From Ophioderma brevispina (taxonomy: Eukaryota > Echinodermata > Ophiuroidea > Amphilepidida > Ophiodermatidae), in the NCBI GenBank assembly GCA_023653785.1, contig JAMKCH010088402.1, positions 1 to 64,000 on the forward strand: a stretch of 64,000 nucleotides of DNA, read 5' to 3'. Below, one piece after another: positions 35,553 to 46,932 of the stretch (position 1 is its first letter; each line of letters opens with the position of its first letter). A program made the position numbers and the translations under genes. The notes below the pieces were generated by a model. That model did not search any database. It worked only from the letters and a program-made list of their open reading frames with translations, and had not been told where the DNA came from.

Positions 35553-36437
35553 ATTTGGATGCTTTAGAGTATTTTAATTTTTTACGGCGATTCGCTCGAT
35601 ATAGAGAGAATTAAATTATTCTGCTTTTTAGTAAATTATTAAGTATAGACAATTTATTCCTTTAGCATCAATTCTTAAAACTTCCGTGTTTCGTTTGAAC
35701 AGTTTGACATTCCCTTTTTAACAGACAGACAGAGAAGTTAATCTACTTTTCATTTTCCAAGCCATAGTGACGCAAAAGGTGAATGTAATTCCAAATTTTA
35801 CCTTCAATAATACTAAAAATGGTTTCACTGGAATATCGTAAATGTTGCAGTGTAATATCTTAAAGAAATAAGCCTATTTCCCCGGATAGATTACATCTTT
35901 AGTGAGACTATAACGCGTTATCTTGGCCATTTAAGTGGAATGTGTGTTCAGCGCATTGTCAAAAGAATTCTATATCCTCACAAGACAGGTGCTATGAACA
36001 TCCCGAAGTGAAACGTCAAACAAGTCGGTGTTTTTAATAGAACAGTATTTCCCAAATGACCATTATTTCACGATGCTGCAGGAAACGCAATAATGACGTT
36101 TTTGGTGTTAGGACATGTCATCATTATATTGCGAGCATGATGAATTAAGATGGAACGTTAATCTTAGCAGGCCCTTTTAACATGCCTGGTTACCATCAAT
36201 ACCCGTTGTTTATAAATTCATTTAACAATAGGTATCTTTCAAAATTATTATTTTTTTTACAATTGTATTTAACATTTGATCATCTTTACAGGCAATTTTA
36301 ATTTTGAAATTGATCCGTACAATTTGAAATTAGACAATATTGTTTTTAAATGGTGAAAATTGATCTTTGCTTTCCTTGCAAAAGCGTTTTCAAAAGGTGT
36401 GCAAAATTACATGAAATGTATAAGACTTTGGCACATA

Positions 36438-37908
36438 TGCATGATATAAAAAATTTCCCTTGAGGTTTGTAATTAACATCAAGAAGCAATCAATATTGTT
36501 ACTGATGATGAACTTTTTAAAATAAACGATTTTTGGTGGATTGCATGAGTCGAGTTACCATATGCAAATCGTTCCTTTAGCGGGTGATTTAAATTGTGAT
36601 CGTGATGTTGGGTTCACCAACTAAAACGTTGGCATCGATGATCTCATTATAGTGTTGTATACCAATGTATTTATTAGATAATATCATCATCATCTTGGCG
36701 CTGACGCGTAAATTAAAAATGTAATACTTTACACAGCTGTTATTAACGAAAATGTAACTTTTACGATGTATGGGACTGCTTGATGAAAATGCATGATTAA
36801 TGCAGCTTCCCGGAGCTCAATTTGGCGTCGATTCAGAAGGTAAACATACAAGAAATTTACGAATTCGTCATTAATGTACTGACCAAGTAATTAATCATAA
36901 AAAAGACTAATTCGACCAAGAACATAATATGATTAAAAGTCTTGATATAAAAAGGAGCAAAATGAAAAATCTTCAAGCAGTGATTTTCCCTGGCTTTTTC
37001 CTAGCCTTTAATCTAATAACTGACGCGTCTCATTCTTTCGGACTATATTAAAAATATGTCATTTTTTCACAGTTTGAAAAGTAATTTGCAGCTTTTTTTT
37101 TACTGGAGTGCGTTTTGCAGTCGATCAACTCCATTATCGTTGTAACAAATTAACTTAACGCTGGCAAGGTTTTTCTTGCTTTTCAAAAACCGATATTAAA
37201 ATATATCGTATTAAATATGTCACTCCTTTTAATACTTTAGCAAAGAATCGAACGGTTATGGTTCATTTTTAAATTTATAGCAGAATGTACTCATTTTCAT
37301 AGTATTGATGTAAACTTAAAAAAGAATATTAGATCGAGAGCGCTCACCAATCTATAAAACGTTTTAAGATTGCTCACCCTTAGGCAAATTCATATCGTTT
37401 TCTTCAATCACATATACCTCCCCTGATTTCTAAATCTAGTTGATTGAGCTAAACATTTCAAAAAGCAGTAATTAAAAGAAGGAAAGAAAGCATAATAATA
37501 TGACGATGATGTTATCCTTGACATCCATAATACAACGCAAATAAAAGCTATTGTGGATCTTTTTTCTTATTTTATACTTGTCAATACATTGTTTGTTAAC
37601 ACCTATAAACCAATGTTTGCTTGTTTACCGTTCATCTTTTATGTTTTTTTCATCTTTCATCTGATCATGTTTGATTCCCTTTAGAAAACATTTCAAACAC
37701 CCACATCATTATCATTATTAAGGTACATAAGTATGTTCATTAAAATACCATGGGCAAATTTGATTAAATATTATAAGTGTAAGGAAAATTTATCACGAAC
37801 CATAACATTCCACCATTCACAAATTCATTTTTTTTTATTTTCTGGTATACTTATATTATCAATACAATCGTTTATCTTTATATATCTCATTGTTTCAGAT
37901 CTGATTAT
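36438..37908. other. No recognised gene
   Basis: AT-rich DNA with no repeat or gene family recognised. Confidence 0.4.
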
Positions 37909-38125
37909 TTCTTCTTGTAGCTGTGACATTTATATTATATATATATATTCTTCTTCCTGTAGCAGTCAAATTGATATCATCTACCTTCTTCCTGTAGCAG
38001 TCAAATTGATATAATTTTCTTTCTTTCTGTAGCAGTCAAATTGATATAATTTTCTTTCTTTCTGTAGCAGTCAAATTGATATAATTTTCTTTCTTCCTGT
38101 ACCAGTCAAATTGATATCATTTATT
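37909..38125. repeat. 35-bp minisatellite, first array
   Basis: Five units with exact 35-base spacing. The core gtagcagtcaaattgat occurs at 37959, 37994, 38029 and 38064, and gtaccagtcaaattgat at 38099. Units are separated by atcat/ataattttctttcttcct. A degraded sixth unit (gtagctgtgacattt) lies near 37917. The open frame 37733-38014 runs into the array and is not supported. Confidence 0.93.
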
Positions 38126-38229
38126 TGTATTCATGCAAATCATGACAAATGTTAATTGCGGAAATTGCATATCATCACACGATCTTTTTTGACAAGTATT
38201 CTGGAAAAAATAATCTAAACGTTCTCTTC

Positions 38230-38410
38230 TAGAATTTATCGGAATACTTTAAATTGGTGGGGAAATAGTCTTATTTGAAGTGTAAGGGAGGGTATGGCCA
38301 ATTGATTTAGAAGTTGCCTTTAATACTAATAACTTCGGTTTAAATAGCACTTGAACCACTTGCTGAGAATATTAAGGTACTCAATTCTGGATTTAGTTTT
38401 GTGTAACCGC
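38230..38410. repeat. Dispersed duplicate of 40430-40580
   Basis: Shares gtcttattt-a-gtgtaaggga, gggtatggccaattga, ttagaagttgcctttaatac and ggtactcaattctggattt with 40430-40580. The LINE relic at 39390-40245 lies between the two copies. Confidence 0.85.
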
Positions 38411-38420
38411 TACCTATTGA

Positions 38421-38453
38421 TAGAAACAACATGTCAAAATCATGTTGTTTCTT
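38421..38453. repeat. 12-bp perfect stem hairpin
   Basis: agaaacaacatg (38422-38433) and catgttgtttct (38441-38452) with a tcaaaat loop. Confidence 0.85.
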
Positions 38454-38564
38454 AGAAAATTGCAAAATGATACCTCAAAATGAATTTTGTCCGGCGCAAA
38501 CATTTCCTGAAGGGTCAAATTATAAACACTAAGAGAATAGCATAGGTCTACAACGTTATATTTT

Positions 38565-38705
38565 TCTTCACGTAGCAGTCAAAATGATATCAACTTCCTT
38601 CTTCCTGTAGCAATCAAATTGATATAATTTTCTTTCTTGCTGTAGCAGTCAAATTGATATAATTTTCTTTCTTCCTGTAGCGGTCAGTTTGATATCTTCT
38701 TTCAA
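38565..38705. repeat. 35-bp minisatellite, second array
   Basis: Four units of the same core: gtagcagtcaaaatgat, gtagcaatcaaattgat, gtagcagtcaaattgat and gtagcggtcagtttgat, again about 35 bp apart with ttttctttctt spacers. It is separated from the first array by about 450 bp. The outer units are the most diverged, as is usual for array edges. Confidence 0.9.
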
Positions 38706-39218
38706 TAACAATATCCCCATTTTTAATGTGGATAGGAATATTACAATAACTGAAACTCAAACTGTTTCGTGTAATAACATTGTCAATATCAGTGTAGGGT
38801 ATATCAAATTGAAAATTTAGAAAGGAAATGATCCCAGGAATATAAAAACCATACAAAAAACAAACTTCCCACCTAAAATATGACTATGCCAGAAAAAAGG
38901 ACATTTCTTGTGTATTTCATTGCTCAAGATCTAAATACGAATGTGGTTTGTTGGTGATAATCACGCATATGGATGTTGTAAAACTGACGGACACATTAAT
39001 ATTTCGCGATGCATACCGTCCCAAGTCAAATGTAGTCCTGCCACAAAATAAGAAACTTGGTGTCTGAATGTCTATTGCCTTCGGCTCAAAATGGTTTGAT
39101 TGCTTATCTCAGTCCTAGTTTAATTCCCAATTTACCTTTCACTTTTTTCTTTTTAAGTGCATATCAACTAAAAAGGTCTATTTCATGAAAATCAGTATCC
39201 TAGTCTCACATTGGTTAA

Positions 39219-39270
39219 GAGAGTCATATGAGAGTCATATGTGTCATATGAGAGTCAGAGAGTCATATGT
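39219..39270. repeat. Short agagtcatatg tandem repeat
   Basis: About four units of agagtcatatg, with gtgtcatatg variants. Confidence 0.85.
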
Positions 39271-39389
39271 GTTCATGTATATTGCAGCCAGTTTCTTAAC
39301 TGTCTCTATGTGAGATAGCAAATGTTTAGTAGATATAACTAACACCACTATTCGTATATTTTTCGTAGTGTTGTCGACTATGAATTACG

Positions 39390-40245
39390 TCAATCAGGAG
39401 ACCCGTGAATGATAATCGTTTCACAATTAGCAGAAGATCTAAGCGCCAAAGTCAAAAGCACTTGACTCGATCTAGACTATGCCGATGATGTTGCATTGAC
39501 TGCAGAACGGATGTCATGGGCCCAAGATCTACTCACAGCATTTGAAGGGTCACCCGCTAAAGTGGGACCAATGCTGTAAAGATGACAGAATGCATGATTC
39601 TCAATGAAGATGTAGATCAGATCACCCTCCTATCTGCTCAATGAACATAATGAAATGGAATGACTATCAATGAAGTAGATGATTTTAAATATCTGGGGGC
39701 CCTTTGTACTTGATAGCAACAAGGACTTCTCTACAAGAAAGGACAAACATGAAGTGCCTGCAATAAAATTGATATCATATGGAAGTCCAATGTCACCAGA
39801 GCAGTTAAGATTGCCCTTTTTAGTTCCTGTGTGGAAAGTATCTTACACTGTGGTGCAGAATGGATCATGTACAAGGAGCTCCAAGACCGTCTAAATGACA
39901 CTTATACCAGACTACTCAGGCGAGTTTAAAACATCTCTTGGAAAAAAAAACAACTACCAACCGTCAGGTCTACGGTGCAATGATATACTTCATATCTCTA
40001 CAAATGTGATGTAGAGGAGAGTACAGTTCGCTTGGCATTGCTATTGAGCCAAAGACCAGCAGACCTTCTTCTGTGGAAACTTATATGTCCAATTAGTGGT
40101 AGCAGATCGCTACTCTACCTTGATATGCTATGCAGAGACAATAGCCTTCATCTGGCATGAACTGGAAAAAGCCGTGCGGGATAAAGACGTTTGACAGAGA
40201 AGTGTGTCACGGATCTCGACGGAAATCGAAAGAGGAGGAGGAGGA
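39390..40245 (+). pseudogene. LINE reverse transcriptase C-terminal relic
   Basis: Several frames together spell the second half of a non-LTR reverse transcriptase. LDYADDVALTAERMSWAQDL carries the catalytic YADD box at 39478-39489. After it come AKVG, KTECMILNED, VDDFKYLG, ALVLDSNKDFSTRKD, IIWKSNVTRAVK, LFSSCVESILHCGAEW, LQDRLNDTYTRLLRR, NISWKK, DLLLWKLICP, LLYLDMLCRDN and a basic/acidic end (DLDGNRKRRRR). Order and spacing match LINE polymerases with an ADDIAL...DDFKYLGS...TRMLR..LN.SWK...LCRD series. At least five frameshifts and several stops make it dead. The endonuclease part and 5' half are missing. Confidence 0.85.
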
Positions 40246-40429
40246 TTGTAAAATAAGTAATTGCCTTCGACTGTTGTCGACTAAATCATGACAAAGATAA
40301 AACAAACAAAACAACATTAATCAAACGTTATCGTCAAGAATTTATCTGAATACTTAAAAAGGGAAGATAAATATACAATGATTTTAGATGGATTTAATAC
40401 TTTAGGCGACCGATGTTTTAGGAGTATTA

Positions 40430-40580
40430 TCGGGGGTAGTCTTATTTGTAGTGTAAGGGAGGGTATGGCCAATTGACTTAGAAGTTGCCTTTAATACTAA
40501 TACTTCGGTGCATATCGCAGTTGAGCCATTTGTTGAGAATATTCAGGTACTCAATTCTGGATTTCGTTTGTGTAATATTG
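40430..40580. repeat. Dispersed duplicate of 38230-38410
   Basis: Right-hand partner of the repeat described at 38230-38410. It retains gtgtaagggagggtatggcc and ggtactcaattctggattt. Confidence 0.85.
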
Positions 40581-40661
40581 ATAGTCAACTTGGCTTGCTT
40601 GCTGCACAAGTGAAACATTGGACTTGAGCCTTTTGAATATCAACCTTAAAACTAAACAGAA

Positions 40662-40690
40662 TGATGTGTGTATGTGTGTGTGTGTGTGGA
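40662..40690. repeat. TG microsatellite
   Basis: gatgtgtgtatgtgtgtgtg followed by tgtgtg. Confidence 0.9.
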
Positions 40691-42957
40691 TGGAATCGTT
40701 TATTGCACCTTTAAACTATGTGGAATTGAATCTTTCCAATAATATGAAAAAAATATGACTAATATTTTGAATTTGCAATAAATACAAATTTTGTTCATGT
40801 ATTTCCTTCTTAGGATACATTACGAGTTTTAGCCCTGGTCTAACCATACATATTTGTATCATGTTTAAGGGGGTTGTAGCCCCTATAATTTTGCTAACGA
40901 ACCACCTAATGATAAAAAGGTATAAATTCAAAGCAATGGTCTCGTCTTTCCATTGATGTCAAATGAGTACCAACATTCCCACGCAATAATACCGTGATAC
41001 CTCGAATTTTCCCCATGAAATAGACCGATTTTTAATTTTGAGACAAAAATCCTACAAACACGAGATTGTTTTTACGCATTTTTTACTTTATATGAAAGGA
41101 AATTGCTATTGACGACCTAGTCTCCCCTCCCGGTAAAGGTAATACAGTCCAAATTAATTGACTAAAATGAGCGCAAAGATGATCGTACAATTAGCGGAAT
41201 TCGTTTGGTCATTTATTTCAGCGGGTTTTTTTTGGGTGACGAATGAAAACCTTTTGGGGCACCCCGTGGTTAGACGAGCGAAGCGTATTTTGGGATACGA
41301 ACCTCAGGCTTAAAGATCATGAGACAGGAGTGTAAGATGGAATAGTATTAGCATACTTGATACATCTTTGGTCGAAATAAAATGAAGTTAACGCGCTAAT
41401 GTTTTCAAATTTCAGAGATATGAACTGACCTGGCGAAAATATTCAATTATTCAAGTCTAGACGGTTCTCTGCGGTGTCTGCACTTGTATCTTTACAAATT
41501 TGACGGTGGGACTGTAAGTTATCTACGAAATAATTGAATTTAACTTAGTGATTTTATTCTAGAATAACCAATACAGAAATATAAGTTTTATATTAAGTAA
41601 GTCTAACATCATTATAAAACAAAACTGTATCGATTATTTTTTAAGTAACTCCTCAGCAATATCTTTGTTTTCCCCAGACGTCTATATCTAGAAGTTGAAA
41701 TCTATTTTCTGTTTTTTGGGATTTTTTTGTTTTTAAGTATTTTGTGATTTATAAACTAATTTCTGAGTATTATTCTTGCTTAAACTAATCAACTTTGAAG
41801 AAACGAAACAAAATCAACGAAATTAACAAACAAACAGACAAAGAAATAATGCATCATGGTAGATTTTTTTTTTATTGGACTCTATTATGGTATGGTAAAT
41901 GATTCAAATTCTCATTACAGGCATTTATTACTCATTTAGGTGCAATGGAACGCATTTTGACCATACCAGAAAGACCTTTAGATTTTTTAAAACTTTCCAT
42001 AGGGCCTACGAGGGGTGCCTAAAACTTTAGACTCCAGTTACATGGGGTTGCAAATCGTGAGTTGATAATTACAATGTTCTAACTGACATTTTTGTCATTT
42101 TGAAATACGGACGTTTTAGGTTCAGGAAAACAATAACAAAACAAAAGAAATTTTACCGGAAGTGGGACCCTTAAATAAATTTAAAATTGGAAACCTAAGC
42201 AATTTTTTAAAGCTTTAAATGTAAATTTAAAAAATATTATATCTCACAAAACAAAATGTCAATTAGAACCTTGTGATTCTCAACTCACGAAATACTATTT
42301 TATTAAAAAACATTTTGTTTGAGTTTTTGCCGTCCGTCTTTATAATGGATGAAACAATGAAATAACACTTTAATTTCTGAATTGCTGAAAATTTGAAAAA
42401 TGCCGATCGGTTCGGAAATTTGGGGCAAACATTTCCATGCGCACGAAAAGCGGCTGCTTTGAGTTAAGATTAAACAATATTGATTATGGAGAGCCAAAAG
42501 GTATGGATTTTAAACATTTTACATTTTTTATGAGACCTTTTGAGACCAAGTTTTAAAAAAAAGAGTAACAGCCATATAAAGTTAGTAAATGTAAAGAGAA
42601 TACCAAGTATACTCAAATGCGTCTGCCCCATTGGCAAACTTGGTCCCATTTCTTCTATTCCGAATTCCTTTGTTGAAACCGCTCATGATATTTCATTAAA
42701 GAACCATCCTTCATTAGACCGGTCAAACAGGATGCATCCGTGGGAATCAACTCCGGCGTCTGTTTAAACGGCATTTCCATCGTCTGCTGAATAAATGTCA
42801 TTTTATTATAAAATCGTTTTGATTACCCGTAAGAGCGCTGATTTTGTCTTAATCATTTAAGTTGAGGGCTGATGTATATAAAAGCTTACAACCATGCAAA
42901 AATATCAAATTTGAAAAATCTTGAGGCGCACCATTTTTCAAATGTGTCAGTGTCTCC
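40691..42957. other. No recognised gene
   Basis: About 2.3 kb of AT-rich DNA with short open frames only. No repeat family recognised. Confidence 0.4.
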
Positions 42958-42961
42958 TTAA

Positions 42962-43620
42962 AGGCATATGTCATGATTCTGAATATTTGGAAAATTTGGT
43001 ATGGATGGAAAGCTTAGTAAACGTAGTTTACATATAAATCAAAATAAGTTGAAAATTGTCCACATTTGTTGAGTATTTTGCCCTTATAATTTTCTGCCCA
43101 ATATCTTACTCGAAAACGATTCCGACAAATCCCCATAGCAGGCAAATGGTGACGTCAAAGTGATGACCATCCATAAGTTACGTCGTTGTGACATCAGACG
43201 CAGTGTTGCCACTTTCCTATAACTGAGATCGATGGGTTTTTATATCAATAATAATGAAAACACAACGAAATGAAACAAAAATATGTCATTCTGTAACTTA
43301 TTTCACATTTTATTATTACTTTCATTAATCCATTCATATACAGTGTCAGCCATAACAATTCGATTCCAACACGTGTTTTGGTCATCACTTTGAAGTCACG
43401 AGGAGAGCAAAATTGGGCGCTTTTGATCAATGAAGCAGGGCGAAAAATCCGCCCTTTTCTTCGTATGTCAAAAAACAAAAATTAAAATGCCTCATATTTT
43501 GTCAATTTTACATTTTTTCCCCCCCAAATTGTATATTTTTTCGGAATTGAGTGATGTATGTACGATATTTTATGAATGTAAGTCAAAATGAGCTTGACAA
43601 AAAATCTTGACATATTTCCT
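42962..43620. mobile_element. 659-bp non-autonomous element flanked by TTAA
   Basis: TTAA occurs at 42958-42961 and 43621-43624. The element begins AGGCATATGTCATGATT and ends AATCTTGACATATTTCCT, giving a terminal inverted repeat of about 20 bp with a few mismatches. Further in, gtgacgtcaaagtgatgacc (43149-43168) and ggtcatcactttgaagtcac (43380-43399) are also inverted, so much of the element is symmetric. TTAA targets are used by piggyBac and Kolobok. An AGG start rather than CCC leans toward Kolobok. No transposase frame is present. The CRE-like tgacgtca at 43150 is part of the inverted repeat and no regulatory role is claimed. Confidence 0.65.
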
Positions 43621-43624
43621 TTAA

Positions 43625-45577
43625 GGTTATAATGGCATTTGGGTTTGACAGTATCTATTCCTTGTTAAATGCCTATATCAGACTTGAATTCTTGTCAAGT
43701 TGACATTGCTTAGTTTGTTGCCTGCTTTTGTTTGCTTGATTTGGATTTCTTGTGTTTATTGTTTTAGTTTCAATGTTATGATCAGAGACCAATCGAGTAC
43801 AGATCCGTCGGACCATGTATTCAATGGGATAAAGCCCAATCTCGTTGGAATGCATCATCCACGCGGAACAATTTCTGTTCCCATTGGAAATTTTTCCGGC
43901 AGATTACAGTGACTATTCTGCAGCATATCTTGGTTATGATTCTATGATACAGGAAAGTATGATTCGGGTACGAAGGTTTGTTGTACCAGTCTTTCTGTGG
44001 GGTGAATGCCCTGGTAGGAAGAAGCGTACTGAAGACCAGAGGAAGGTTCCCGCTGCTTTGGCTGCCCACATGCAGACGAGCCGCTTTGAAGTCTACATTA
44101 TTTCATCTGCACCCCTAGCAGGAAAACTATAATTTATATTTGGGCTGTATTAAAGTTGATTGTGGGAAACGGGTATAACCAAGGTCAAATATGGTGGTAT
44201 TTTTAAGAGCCCACGAAAGTCTCATATACCATCATAGTGGTCACGAAATGTTCAGGTTGTCTAAATATCGCAGACATTTGCATTTTTCCTTTTTGTATGG
44301 TAGAAATGGGACCAATTTGCCCAACGGCAGACGCCACGCGCACTTGAGTATCTTATGCTTTTCCTTTACATTTACTAACTTCTATTGGCTGTTACTCTTT
44401 TTTAAAACCTGTAGCCTTTTTCCGATGCAACTTTTTTTGGTAAGATTGCCTTTATTTGTGACATCGAATAATGTTTTCAAAGTTGCATGTTGACAATAAT
44501 CTTCAATTCCCTCGAACAGGTTTATACACTTAAGTTTGAGTGTGTGATTATTCCTACATTGTCTGTTTTTATCGCCGTCGACAAATGGGACTATGTGTTA
44601 TTAACTATTAAGTAAAGCAAGGTGTTTTGGTGAATTCGTCTTGAACAATTAGTATCATTTAACGTCCACTTTTTTTTTCACTCGGTATATACAGGTAATT
44701 GTTTTGTTGTTTATGCTCTTTACAAAGATTATAAAATATGAAAGCTTGAAAGTCCATTAGCTATCCGAAAGCTATCTTCACTAAAAAACAATTACAACAA
44801 TCCATAGAATTGTGAAAATGTTTTTCTCTTCTTTTTGTTGATCATAACTGTTATGTTTACGACTTTTGAAATAAGATTGAGTTCCTTAGACTACTGCTTG
44901 CTTCAGAGGACCTGCTATGTTTACCATGATAATACGTGACAATGCTAATGGCCCAACCGCTTACTCTTAGATTAAGGAACGCCTGTAATTCTGCGATTTC
45001 TGGCGATTATCTTAAAAATGCATATAGATGCACTCAGCAACCACTCATGAACCTTAAATGCTGAAAACCGCCATAGAACATCAATCTGAAAAAAAACCGG
45101 GCTGAAAAATAACTTGACAAAAAATTGAACTTTGAACAATTTTGGAACAAACTTGAAAAATAACTTTGAAATTTTGAACTACAAACAAAAACACTGAATT
45201 CATGGTATTCCATGGACATTTTTGTCCAAAGATTAAAACTTACTAGAAATGAATTTTATAATACCATATTGGCCTATTGCCATGAAATTTCTAATCAAAT
45301 TTATAGGATAACTGTAAAAACTTACGGAAGTGTTATGAAACACCCGTCTATCCATAGGACATCTTTTTGTCAGAGACGAATTTGTACCCTATACAATTGT
45401 CCGCGAAGCTTTTCCCTTCCAATAATTGATTTACTTGCTAATGGCTCTAAGGAATATTAGCTTAAATTTGGTTGAAAATCACCTTGATTATTTTAATATT
45501 TGCTGTAATACTACGTCACAGACGACATTTTTAATTTATTTTTTCTGCTTCTGCTAATTAAATTCAACCGAGTTTTT
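43625..45577. other. No recognised gene
   Basis: Overlapping open frames at 43700-44132 on both strands (for example 95 codons ending RKKRTEDQRKVPAALAAHMQ...) are more open than average, but I recognise no domain. They may be part of an old element. The remainder is featureless. Confidence 0.35.
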
Positions 45578-45609
45578 GATTGATTGATCGATCGATTTAT
45601 TGATTGATT
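45578..45609. repeat. GATT/GATC microsatellite
   Basis: gattgattgatcgatcgatt followed by tattgattgatt. Confidence 0.9.
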
Positions 45610-45736
45610 AAGCAGAATTAGAAAAACTGACAACCTTGATATTTCCTAACCTGGACAATAACTGAATACTAACTTTCGTTCGTGTAAGTCCCAAAATCAC
45701 AGTGGAAGATCCGTCTTTAACCAGCTGATAGTTTCA

Positions 45737-46702
45737 TCATCTAGATTGATCAGGCCTGGGATTTCCCTTGGGGACTTGGTAGACTTGGTAGACCTCACAG
45801 TCATCTAATGGTTTGTGGCTCTCCACAATCGCAGTTTGGTGAAAGTTCCGCATCGATCTTATGAAGGAAGCGCAGTGTACGGCCAGTGCCAGTGCCAGTG
45901 TTGAAGTTGACCCAAGCTTTCCTATCAAGGTCATAGTCTTTGGGCTTGCAAGATGCAAAAGGCAACCACTGACACGTCTTATTGCATCATTCATCTCATT
46001 GCATCAACGACATCAATCTTATGTGAGAGTATACACTGGGACTCCATACTGGTGCAGCGTATTCAGCATTTGACATGCCAAAACAACAGTCGATGTATGT
46101 AAAGTGTTGAAGGATGCACCCCATCCAGTTCCTGTGAGCCTTCGAGGGGAGATTGGCACGAGATCAGACTGCGTCTTGGCAACGACTGCCTTTATGTGTT
46201 GATTAAAAGCAAGACTGCGGCTCATTATGACGCCAAGGTGCTTGTTTTATCGTGTGACAGTGTATCTCCATTTGCAAGGTGAAAAACAGAGCTGATAGTC
46301 TTTGGGTTTGCTGAGTTTCAAGTGCCATTGGTGGAAGAACTGGCGTACAGTGATTAGGTCTTTCTGCACCACTCAAAGGAATCGGCAGCTATTCCAAGTG
46401 CCGTATCGCCTCCGTAGGAGTACTGTGAACAACCCCCTTTGGCATATATGAGATGTAAATGTTGAAAAGACTGGGTGCCAGGACAGAACCGTGTGGATCA
46501 CCGTTCCGAAGTTAGCGCTTTCTACTGCATTGCCCATTTGATGTCTGCAGGACGAAAGATCTTGGATGAGCAACATTATGAACTTGACAAGCTTGACACC
46601 AGGGAGGATTTTGAGTAGCTTGCGGTGGAGTCCTCGATGCCAGACTGTATCATATGCAGAGGTTAGATCTATGAAGACTGCTCCAAAGACTGTACTAAAT
46701 TA
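45737..46702 (-). pseudogene. Jockey/CR1-group LINE reverse transcriptase relic
   Basis: Reading the minus strand from 46702: FGAVFIDLTSAYDTVWHRGL carries RT motif A with its aspartate. Then HRKLLKILP, a frame with NGDPHGSVLAPSLFNIYISY (motif B region), and YGGDTALG where the family has YADD at about 46408-46430. Later come HLGVIMSRSLAFNQHIKAV, TGTGWGASFNTLHTS (thumb region) and MNDAIRRVSGCL. Frameshifts separate the blocks, and the first catalytic aspartate of motif C is lost (A-D-D to G-G-D), so it cannot be active. The 5' half (endonuclease) is absent. It differs in sequence and type from the LINE relic at 39.4-40.2 kb. Confidence 0.85.
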
Positions 46703-46761
46703 TGAATTTGATTTTTAAGACCTATTGATTAAAACTGGAATTCATTTGGACGTGAGCAAAA

Positions 46762-46932
46762 CGAACCATGGGAATACCTTGTCCTTCGGAGGGGACCTTA
46801 AGCCGTTCGGTACCAGATACAGAAGAATCACGCCCGTATTCGTAATCGCAGCCAGTTTAAAAAAATAGTAAAGAATTAAAAAAAAAACCTGGCTGTCCCA
46901 ATTGTCCCTGGATCCCTGAGCATCATTGAATT
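46762..46932 (+). mobile_element. SINE/LINE tail with ccttcggaggggac motif
   Basis: Contains gtccttcggaggggacctta, agccgttcggtaccag, a gaagaatcacgcccgta block and, after an A-rich break, cctggctgtccc. This order resembles the common tail in which ccttcgga-ggggacgttaaaccg is followed by a cacgcccgtgca segment. It lies just upstream of the minus-strand LINE relic and in opposite orientation, so it is probably a separate insertion. Confidence 0.45.

Larger units (their letters stand above)
34250..36437. repeat. 2.1-kb tandem duplication, copy 2
   Basis: Direct copy of 32119-34226 with scattered substitutions and small indels. It differs mainly by the inverted duplication at 35307-35552, a shorter GT tract at 35101-35165 and a deletion near 34985. 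It ends at ggcacat before atgcatgatataaaaa. Confidence 0.92.

Noticed and set aside
43150..43157. CRE-like tgacgtca as a promoter element
   Set aside because: It lies in the inverted interior of a transposable element with no nearby gene start.
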